NCBI RefSeq assembly: GCF_040215725.1
Contig: NZ_CP157967.1
Coordinates: 2,946,501-3,010,500, forward strand
Source of the DNA: Rhizobium sp. ZPR4
Lineage (GTDB): Bacteria; Pseudomonadota; Alphaproteobacteria; Rhizobiales; Rhizobiaceae
Length of the DNA: 64,000 nt
Direction: 5' to 3'
Both the position numbers and the translations under genes were made by a program. Position 1 is the stretch's first letter, and each line of letters begins with the position of its first letter. The notes beneath the pieces are model-generated. The model searched no databases. It saw only the letters and a program-made list of their open reading frames with translations, and was not told where the DNA came from. Of the stretch, positions 58,272-64,000 are shown piece after piece.

Positions 58272-58778
58272 TCAGGGCCAGACGAAGCCGATCTTGCGAA
58301 GCTGCCTGTGATCGAAAGTTTCGATGCCTTCGCAGAAATCCGCGCCGCCCTGCCCGCGATAGAAGCGGTAGGCATTCTCGTTTTCCTCGAGGCACCAGAC
58401 GACCATCCCCTTGCAGCCGAGCGATTTCAACAGCCGGCGTGCCTCGCCGAACAGCATGCGACCCAAGCCGAGGCCCTGATATTGCGGGCGCAGATAGAGT
58501 TCATAGATCTCGCCTTCCTGCGGCAGTGCGCGGGCGCGATTGAGGCCGAGCGTGGCATAGCCTGCGATCTCGCCGGCAACATCCAGAACCAGCAGCGTTG
58601 CCGGACCGCTGGTCGCCTTGCGCCACCAGGCTTCACCGCGGCGCTCGATCATCTGGCCGAGAGCGCGATGCGGAATGATGCCGGCATAGGTGTACTGCCA
58701 CGACTGGCGGTGCACCTCCGAAATGGCTCGGGCATCATGGGGTTCTGCCCGCCGAACATCAATCGACAACGTCTTCAT
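58272..58778 (-). CDS. GNAT-family N-acetyltransferase
   Basis: The 168-residue protein has the acetyl-CoA loop LRPQYQGLGLGRMLFGEARR (residues about 96-115) and EENENAYRFYRGQGG, the usual last GNAT block. It transfers an acetyl group to an amine of unknown identity. A CtrA-like site lies about 100 bp upstream of its start, in the gap to typA. Confidence 0.88.
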   Translation of the reverse strand: MKTLSIDVRRAEPHDARAISEVHRQSWQYTYAGIIPHRALGQMIERRGEAWWRKATSGPATLLVLDVAGEIAGYATLGLNRARALPQEGEIYELYLRPQYQGLGLGRMLFGEARRLLKSLGCKGMVVWCLEENENAYRFYRGQGGADFCEGIETFDHRQLRKIGFVWP

Positions 58779-58875
58779 AACGTCTACTCTGGTCTTACCG
58801 ACGCGAATTAACCATCCTCATTCATAAAGATGGCAGACTTGCCCACAGGCTTTATCCGTGGATCATTAACAAAAA

Positions 58876-58891
58876 TTAACGACTTTTTAAC
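58876..58891 (-). promoter_or_regulatory. CtrA-type site between typA and the GNAT gene
   Basis: TTAA (58876-58879), seven bases CGACTTT, TTAA (58887-58890), then C. It lies about 100 bp upstream of the GNAT start. The sequence is AT-rich, so a chance match is possible; a second TTAA six bases before the first half-site strengthens the local TTAA density. Confidence 0.5.
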
Positions 58892-58923
58892 CTTTAGGAC
58901 AAGGGCTCAAAGGCCGAACATAC

Positions 58924-58953
58924 AAATAAAAACCCCGGCACAATGGCCGGGGT
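58924..58953 (-). terminator. Rho-independent terminator of typA
   Basis: On the minus strand CCCCGGC (58952-58946), a loop CATTGT, GCCGGGG (58939-58933), then TTTTTATTT. It is about 25 bp past the typA stop. Confidence 0.9.
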
Positions 58954-58978
58954 CGAATAGTTCGATCAGCTAGGATGA

Positions 58979-60796
58979 TCAGGCCAGACGGGCCTTCTCG
59001 TAACGCTTGCGCTCGTTCGGATCGAGATACATCTTACGGAGGCGGATCGACTTCGGGGTCACTTCCACCAGCTCGTCGTCCTGGATCCAGGAGAGCGCGC
59101 GGTCGAGCGTCATGCGGATCGGCGGGGTCAGCTTCACGGCTTCATCCTTGCCGGCGGCGCGGATGTTGGTGAGCTTCTTGCCCTTCAGCACGTTGACTTC
59201 CAGATCGTTGTCGCGCGAGTGGATGCCGATGATCATGCCGGCATAGACCTTCTCGCCGGCGTCGATGATCATCGGACCGCGGTCTTCCAGGTTGAACAGG
59301 GCGTAGGCCACGGCTTCGCCGGCTTCGTTGGCAAGCAGAACGCCGTTTACGCGGCCGCCGATTTCGCCCTTGTAAGGCTGATAGTCATGAAACAGACGGT
59401 TCATGACCGCCGTGCCGCGGGTGTCAGTCAGAAGTTCCGACTGGTAGCCGATGAGGCCACGGGTCGGCGCCCAGAAGACGAGACGGACGCGGTTGCCGCC
59501 CGAAGGACGCAGCTCGGCCATTTCGGCCTTACGCTCGGACATCTTCTGCACGACAATGCCGGAATGCTCTTCATCGACGTCGATGACGACTTCTTCGATC
59601 GGCTCGAGCAGCTGGCCGCTCTCGTCCTTGTGCATGACGACGCGCGGGCGCGACACGGCAAGCTCGAAGCCTTCGCGGCGCATCGTTTCGATCAGAACTG
59701 CGAGCTGCAATTCGCCGCGGCCGGATACGTAGAACGAATCCTTGCCTTCGGCTTCTTCGATCTTCAGCGCGACGTTGCCCTCGGCTTCCTTGAAAAGGCG
59801 GTCGCGGATGACGCGCGAGGTGACCTTGTCGCCTTCGGTGCCCGCATAGGGGCTGTCGTTGACGATGAAGGACATGGTGACGGTCGGCGGATCGATCGGC
59901 TGTGCGATCAGCGGCTCGCTGACCTGCGGGTCGCAGAAGGTGTCGGCGACGGTGCCCTTGGAAAGGCCGGCGATGGCGACGATATCACCTGCCTGCGCTT
60001 CTTCGATCGGCTGACGCTCGATGCCGCGGAAGGCGAGGATCTTCGAGATACGGCCGGTTTCGATGAGGTTGCCGTCAGCACCGAGAACCTTGACGGCCTG
60101 GTTCGGCTTGATCGAGCCGGAATGAATGCGGCCGGTGATGATGCGGCCGAGGAAGGGGTTGGCTTCGAGGATCGTGCCGATCATGCGGAACGGACCTTCG
60201 CCGACGGTCGGCTCCGGAACGTGCTTGACGACGAGATCGAGAAGCGGGCCGAGACCTTCGTCCTTGGGGCCCTCGGGCGAATAGTTCATCCAGCCGTTAC
60301 GGCCGGAGCCGTAGAGGATCGGGAAATCGAGCTGCTCGTCGGTGGCATCGAGATTGGCGAAGAGGTCGAACACTTCGTTGATGACTTCGTCGGCACGGGC
60401 GTCCGGACGGTCGATCTTGTTGATCGCAACGATCGGGCGCAGGCCGACCTTGAGCGCCTTGCCGACGACGAACTTGGTCTGCGGCATCGGGCCTTCGGCA
60501 GCATCGACGAGAACGATCGCGCCATCCACCATCGAAAGAATACGCTCAACTTCGCCGCCGAAGTCGGCGTGGCCGGGGGTGTCGACGATGTTGATGCGGG
60601 TGTCCTTCCAGACGACCGAGGTCGCCTTGGCGAGAATGGTGATGCCGCGTTCCTTTTCCAGGTCGTTGGAATCCATGACGCGTTCGGCAACGCGCTGGTT
60701 CTCGCGGAACGAGCCGGACTGCTTCAGGAGCTCGTCGACGAGGGTGGTTTTCCCATGGTCAACGTGCGCGATGATCGCGATGTTGCGAAGTGCCAT
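58979..60796 (-). CDS. typA: Ribosome-associated GTPase TypA/BipA
   Basis: The 605-residue translational GTPase has P-loop AHVDHGKTT at 10-18, switch [24 protein letters not shown] and the EF-G-like later domains ([40 protein letters not shown]). It binds ribosomes under stress and aids assembly. It is full length, monocistronic, with its own terminator. The 239-bp upstream gap 60797-61035 shows no gene. Confidence 0.97.
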   Translation of the reverse strand: MALRNIAIIAHVDHGKTTLVDELLKQSGSFRENQRVAERVMDSNDLEKERGITILAKATSVVWKDTRINIVDTPGHADFGGEVERILSMVDGAIVLVDAAEGPMPQTKFVVGKALKVGLRPIVAINKIDRPDARADEVINEVFDLFANLDATDEQLDFPILYGSGRNGWMNYSPEGPKDEGLGPLLDLVVKHVPEPTVGEGPFRMIGTILEANPFLGRIITGRIHSGSIKPNQAVKVLGADGNLIETGRISKILAFRGIERQPIEEAQAGDIVAIAGLSKGTVADTFCDPQVSEPLIAQPIDPPTVTMSFIVNDSPYAGTEGDKVTSRVIRDRLFKEAEGNVALKIEEAEGKDSFYVSGRGELQLAVLIETMRREGFELAVSRPRVVMHKDESGQLLEPIEEVVIDVDEEHSGIVVQKMSERKAEMAELRPSGGNRVRLVFWAPTRGLIGYQSELLTDTRGTAVMNRLFHDYQPYKGEIGGRVNGVLLANEAGEAVAYALFNLEDRGPMIIDAGEKVYAGMIIGIHSRDNDLEVNVLKGKKLTNIRAAGKDEAVKLTPPIRMTLDRALSWIQDDELVEVTPKSIRLRKMYLDPNERKRYEKARLA

Positions 60797-61026
60797 ATGT
60801 CTTAATCTCTGAGGCTGGGGCGCAGTGTCTGGTCAACACGCCAATTGCATTTGGCGCGCTCATACCCTTTTTTTCGCGAATGCGAAAGGGGGGAGGCAAG
60901 AAAGCAATGGCAAGCCTGCCTTTGCACGCCGCGCATATGGCTAGCTCACACTAGTCGGTAGCCAAAGCTTTCGTTCTACGATGCCGCCGACATCGGATGT
61001 AAGCAATAGTCTTAACAGGGATTTCC

Positions 61027-61046
61027 GTGCCGCCCTCAGGCGGCAC
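61027..61046. other. Hairpin over the GST stop codon
   Basis: GTGCCGCC (61027-61034), loop CTCA, GGCGGCAC (61039-61046). The stop codon of the GST gene is in the loop. No T-run follows. Confidence 0.4.
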
Positions 61047-61719
61047 GCTGAAGCAGCCATGCATCGTGATTCACCAGGAAGACTTTGAGACGATCCGGAT
61101 AATCATGCGTCACCGCATCTCGCACACTTTGCCGCGATGCCAATTCTCTGCGCCATGCCGCGACACGCGGCAGAGCATCGAAAACGCCGGTTGATGTGAT
61201 GACATCGAACACGTCAAAGTAACGGAAGATCGGCGCAAAGACCGCATCGACAAGGCTGAACGCCTCGCCCGCGAAAAAGGGGCCATCTTTCAATTCCGCC
61301 TCGACGCGCGCGAACTTACCGACCAGCGCTTTCCGCTTGGCTTCAAAGGTTTCCTCATCCTTGGCCGTCTCAAATCCCCACAAGTCCGAAAGGATGGAAG
61401 AACCGAATTCCATCCAGCCGCGATGCCGGGCACGCGCCAGCGGATCGGCCGGATGTAGCCGAGGACCTGATTGGGTTTCCTCGAGATATTCGCAGATCAC
61501 GGCACTCTCGAACAAGACCGTTTCCACGCCGTCGCCCTGCCGCACGATCAGAAGCGGTACTTTGCCGAGCGGAGAAATGGTCAGAAACCAATCTGGCTTT
61601 GCCGACAGATCGACATAGCGGAACTCGAATGGCGTGCCCTTTTCAGCAAGCGTGATGGCGGCTCGTTGGACATAGGGGCACAGGTGATGGCTGACGAGAA
61701 CCAATTTCGTATCAGGCAT
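61036..61719 (-). CDS. Glutathione S-transferase-like protein
   Basis: The 227-residue protein has a thioredoxin-like N-terminal domain with LVSHHLCPYVQRAAITLAEK (the CPY-type active site), SPLGKVPLLIV (cis-Pro) and LFESAVICEYLEE. The all-helical C-domain has FSLVDAVFAPIFRYFDVF. It probably conjugates or reduces with glutathione in the cytosol. GGAG lies before the ATG. It is divergent from a MarR regulator with operator copies between, so it is likely regulated by it. It may be an omega or beta-like class. Confidence 0.88.
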   Translation of the reverse strand: MPDTKLVLVSHHLCPYVQRAAITLAEKGTPFEFRYVDLSAKPDWFLTISPLGKVPLLIVRQGDGVETVLFESAVICEYLEETQSGPRLHPADPLARARHRGWMEFGSSILSDLWGFETAKDEETFEAKRKALVGKFARVEAELKDGPFFAGEAFSLVDAVFAPIFRYFDVFDVITSTGVFDALPRVAAWRRELASRQSVRDAVTHDYPDRLKVFLVNHDAWLLQRAA

Positions 61720-61746
61720 GATCGCATCTCCGGGAGGCTTCGCTCA

Positions 61747-61770
61747 ATATAGATGTAATTGCATCTATAT
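61747..61770. promoter_or_regulatory. MarR operator copy 1
   Basis: ATATAGATG-TAATTG-CATCTATAT, a dyad with perfect 9-bp arms, in the GST/MarR intergenic region and close to the GST promoter. Part of a 22-bp direct repeat (61744-61765, again at 61789-61810). Confidence 0.75.
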
Positions 61771-61791
61771 CCGGACTTGCCAGCCTGGTCA

Positions 61792-61814
61792 ATATAGATG
61801 TAATTGCATCCATG
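61792..61814. promoter_or_regulatory. MarR operator copy 2, overlapping the start codon
   Basis: ATATAGATG-TAATTG-CATCCATG, the same element with two mismatches at its right end because the last ATG is the start codon of the MarR gene at 61812. The offset from copy 1 is 45 bp. Confidence 0.7.
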
Positions 61815-62276
61815 TCCGATCGTTCAGATGCCCAAGCCTCGCAGCCGTCGCCCGCCATCACGCGCGCGTGGATACGACTGATGCGGACTCAACAGATCGT
61901 CCTTGCCGCGATCGAGCAGGATTTCAAGACGGCAGGCCTGCCACCACTCGGTTGGTACGACGTCCTGCTGGAGCTGGAGCGTGCCTCAGACGGCAAGCTG
62001 CGGCCCTATGAGATCGAGGAGCGTACGCTTCTCGCACAACATAACCTTTCCCGCCTGCTTGACCGGATGGAGAAGGCCGATCTTGTCCGCCGCGAGATGT
62101 TTTCCGAGGATGGCCGAGGCCGCTGGATCGTCATCACCGAAGCGGGGAGCGTCATGCGGAACCGCATGTGGTTAGTCTATGCCACGGCACTTCAACGCCA
62201 CTTGGGCGACAAGCTGGACGATGCCCAGGCCGACCAACTGGCCGGGCTTTTGGCTATGCTCTCGCGCAAGCCGTGA
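61812..62276 (+). CDS. MarR-family transcriptional regulator
   Basis: The 154-residue winged-helix protein has QHNLSRLLDRMEKADLVRRE (recognition helix and turn) and FSEDGRGRWIVITEAG (wing), with dimer helices at both ends. MarR proteins repress nearby genes until a phenolic, oxidant or other ligand binds. No Shine-Dalgarno sequence precedes the start; TTGCCA (61777-61782) and TGTAAT (61799-61804) could form a promoter whose transcript begins at or near the ATG, so it may be leaderless. The regulator likely represses itself and the divergent GST gene. Confidence 0.9.
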   Translation: MSDRSDAQASQPSPAITRAWIRLMRTQQIVLAAIEQDFKTAGLPPLGWYDVLLELERASDGKLRPYEIEERTLLAQHNLSRLLDRMEKADLVRREMFSEDGRGRWIVITEAGSVMRNRMWLVYATALQRHLGDKLDDAQADQLAGLLAMLSRKP

Positions 62277-62703
62277 TCGACCGGGCAAATCAACGCGAAA
62301 CAAACGTTGGTAAATCGGCCGGAACTTCGCCCTGCACCGTCGTCTGGTTCTCGGCGCCACCCAGGGTATGGAAGGACAGTCGATCAAAGTCGGGGAAGGA
62401 AACTCGACCGCATTTAAGCCGGCATTGACGGTGCGCGCCACCAGCCCCTTGTCGAGCAGAGCCCGCGAGATCGAATTTCCGCAAAGGCTCTGATCTTTGC
62501 CAAAGCAGGATACGCGTGCCTCATGAGAAGAAGTTCAAGTTGGCCGAGGCTTGCCAGCCGGGCAGGCACGCTACGTGTTGCGATGCATCATTCAACGAAA
62601 ATGGTTATCATGCCTTGCGTGCCGAGCCGCCGTGCGGAATTTGTAACATATGCACGCTACTTAACGACGTCGTCTAAGCCAGCAAAAGCCAGGGAGTTGA
62701 AGG
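62277..62703. other. 427-bp gap with a possible gene remnant
   Basis: No intact gene is seen. On the minus strand, stretches around 62510-62410 (GNSISRALLDKGLVARTVNA) and 62420-62292 (FDRLSFHTLGGAENQTTVQG) look protein-like in two different frames. The second ends at a stop at 62290-62292. They may be one gene broken by frameshift. I do not recognise the family. Confidence 0.3.
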
Positions 62704-63933
62704 GTGAAATCGTCGGCAACGGCAACTCCTGAGACCGCGACCAGCCAGCCGCAAGGCACGGCTGGCGAGGTTTTTCTTGCCTTCCTCAAACTTGGCCTCA
62801 CGTCGTTTGGCGGTCCGATCGCTCACCTGGGATATTTCCGCAATGAACTGGTCATTCGCCGGAAATGGATAAGCGAGGAAGGCTATGCGGATCTGGTTGC
62901 CCTCTGCCAGTTTCTGCCAGGCCCGGCTTCTAGCCAGGTCGGGTTTGCCCTTGGCCTGCTGCGCGGCGGTTTTGCCGGTGCCTTCGCCGCATGGACGGCC
63001 TTTACCCTCCCTTCGGCGATCCTCCTCGTCGCTTTTGCGATGGCAGCACCCGCCTTTGGCGGATCGGCCGGAGGCGGCTTGCTGCATGGCCTCAAGATCG
63101 TCGCCGTCGCCGTGGTCGCGCAGGCGGTTTGGGGCATGGCGCGCAATCTGACGCCTGACAAGGAGCGGGCGAGCATTGCGCTGGCGGCCGTCCTGATCGT
63201 CGTCTTCGTGCCGAGCGCGATCGGGCAGATCATGGCGATCGCCGCCGGCGCCATCGCCGGATTATGGTTCTGCCGCCGCGAAATGGCGTCCACTACCCAC
63301 CACGTCTCGTTCCGCGTTCCAAGATGGATCGGACTTTTATGCCTGGCGTGCTTCTTTGCGTTGCTCGGCCTGTCGCCGATCCTCTCGGCCGTCAGCGGGT
63401 CACAAGGCGTGACCCTGTTCAGCGCCTTCTATCGCTCCGGCTCGCTCGTCTTTGGCGGCGGGCATGTCGTGCTGCCACTCCTGCAGGCGGAGGTGGTCAA
63501 TACCGGCTGGGTCAATGCCGACGCCTTCCTGGCTGGATATGGCGCTGCGCAAGCCGTACCGGGACCGCTCTTTACCTTCGCGGCCTATCTCGGCGCAGTG
63601 ATAGGGCCTGCGCCGTACGGTCTTGCCGGGGCGGCAATCGCGCTTGTTGCAATTTTCCTGCCCGGCCTGCTGCTCTTGGTCGGCACTCTGCCATTCTGGG
63701 ATAGTTTCCGTCGCTATCCCCTGGCACAAGCCGCCATGCGTGGCGCGAGTGCTGCTGTGGTCGGCATTCTCGCCACCGCGCTCTATAACCCGGTATGGAC
63801 CAGCGCAATCCTAAGGCCGTATGATTTCGCCGCTGCCCTGGTCGGCTTCGTGCTGCTGGTCGCCTGGAAGGCGCCGCCCTGGGTCGTCGTAGTCTTGATG
63901 GGTCTGGCGGGCATAGGCCTCGCCTTCATTTGA
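62704..63933 (+). CDS. chrA: Chromate transporter ChrA
   Basis: The 409-residue CHR-family protein has two homologous halves. The first starts FLAFLKLGLTSFGGPIAHLG, and the second has FSAFYRSGSLVFGGGHVVLP and GAAQAVPGPLFTFAAYLGAV. About ten membrane segments are present. It exports chromate (and may handle sulfate) across the inner membrane. The start is GTG 62704 with AGGGAG upstream. Alone here; no chrB is visible. Confidence 0.93.
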   Translation: MKSSATATPETATSQPQGTAGEVFLAFLKLGLTSFGGPIAHLGYFRNELVIRRKWISEEGYADLVALCQFLPGPASSQVGFALGLLRGGFAGAFAAWTAFTLPSAILLVAFAMAAPAFGGSAGGGLLHGLKIVAVAVVAQAVWGMARNLTPDKERASIALAAVLIVVFVPSAIGQIMAIAAGAIAGLWFCRREMASTTHHVSFRVPRWIGLLCLACFFALLGLSPILSAVSGSQGVTLFSAFYRSGSLVFGGGHVVLPLLQAEVVNTGWVNADAFLAGYGAAQAVPGPLFTFAAYLGAVIGPAPYGLAGAAIALVAIFLPGLLLLVGTLPFWDSFRRYPLAQAAMRGASAAVVGILATALYNPVWTSAILRPYDFAAALVGFVLLVAWKAPPWVVVVLMGLAGIGLAFI

Positions 63934-64000
63934 GGCTCGGCAGACACGGACAACAGCCATCACGGATGGCAATTGCTCCATATCATGGGCAATCTCGCCA

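Overview
The window is ordinary chromosome from a GC-rich alphaproteobacterium, most likely Rhizobiaceae (Rhizobium/Agrobacterium relatives). The evidence is the gene order: an F1-only atpHAGDC operon without F0 genes, an mdh-sucC-sucD-sucA-sucB-lpdA TCA operon, sdhCDAB, and a hemC-hemD-(Mic60-like)-hemY cluster divergent from tsaD-gpsA. An Omp19-like lipoprotein, CtrA-type TTAA-N7-TTAA sites and short palindromic intergenic repeats typical of rhizobia agree. No rRNA, tRNA, CRISPR array, prophage or insertion sequence was recognised.

Layout. 1-7.2 kb: a SoxR-like regulator (cut by the left edge) divergent from a flavin reductase, an acyltransferase-3 membrane enzyme, then a catabolic set (enolase-superfamily enzyme, aldehyde dehydrogenase, iron alcohol dehydrogenase) divergent from a LysR regulator. 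7.2-12.5 kb: two palindromic repeats, a terminator and the F1 ATP synthase operon. 12.7-20.3 kb: a small membrane protein, priA, a VOC protein, a uridine-kinase-like protein, a RecF/OLD-like ATPase, a PlsC-like acyltransferase and xerC. 20.4-25.5 kb: two tandem TraB/GumN paralogues and an M16 peptidase whose 3' end is damaged. 25.6-38 kb: one long minus-strand TCA operon, read mdh, sucC, DUF1579 gene, sucD, sucA, sucB, DUF4241 gene, small secreted protein, SDR, LysE-type exporter, lpdA. 38.2-45 kb: zapE, an Omp19-like protease-inhibitor lipoprotein, a nucleotidyltransferase-like gene and sdhCDAB. 44.7-57.6 kb: a CtrA-box secreted protein, a probable ETF-beta lysine methyltransferase, EVE and YciI proteins, gpsA, tsaD, hemC, hemD, Mic60-like, hemY, TerB, a glutamine amidotransferase, a poly-gamma-glutamate-hydrolase-like gene with an MFS transporter, yggT and yggU. 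57.6-64 kb: ppa, a GNAT enzyme, typA, a GST with a divergent MarR regulator, and chrA.

How they fit together. Much of the window is central energy metabolism: 2-oxoglutarate and succinyl-CoA through SucAB/LpdA, SucCD, SdhCDAB and Mdh, ATP synthesis by F1, and heme synthesis for the respiratory chain. Around this core lie redox and stress modules (SoxR/flavin reductase, MarR/GST, ChrA).

The least expected signals are: a MarR operator duplicated so that the second copy carries the regulator's own start codon; a SoxR-type operator in a 19-bp promoter spacer; a translationally coupled pair of exported proteins (DUF4241 plus an unknown) inside the TCA operon; a DUF1579 gene between sucC and sucD; a perfect 26-bp palindrome upstream of mdh; and a small deletion with frameshift near the end of the M16 peptidase. 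I saw no wholly new multi-gene defence or mobile system. All functional calls come from reading the sequence and family knowledge; no database search was run.
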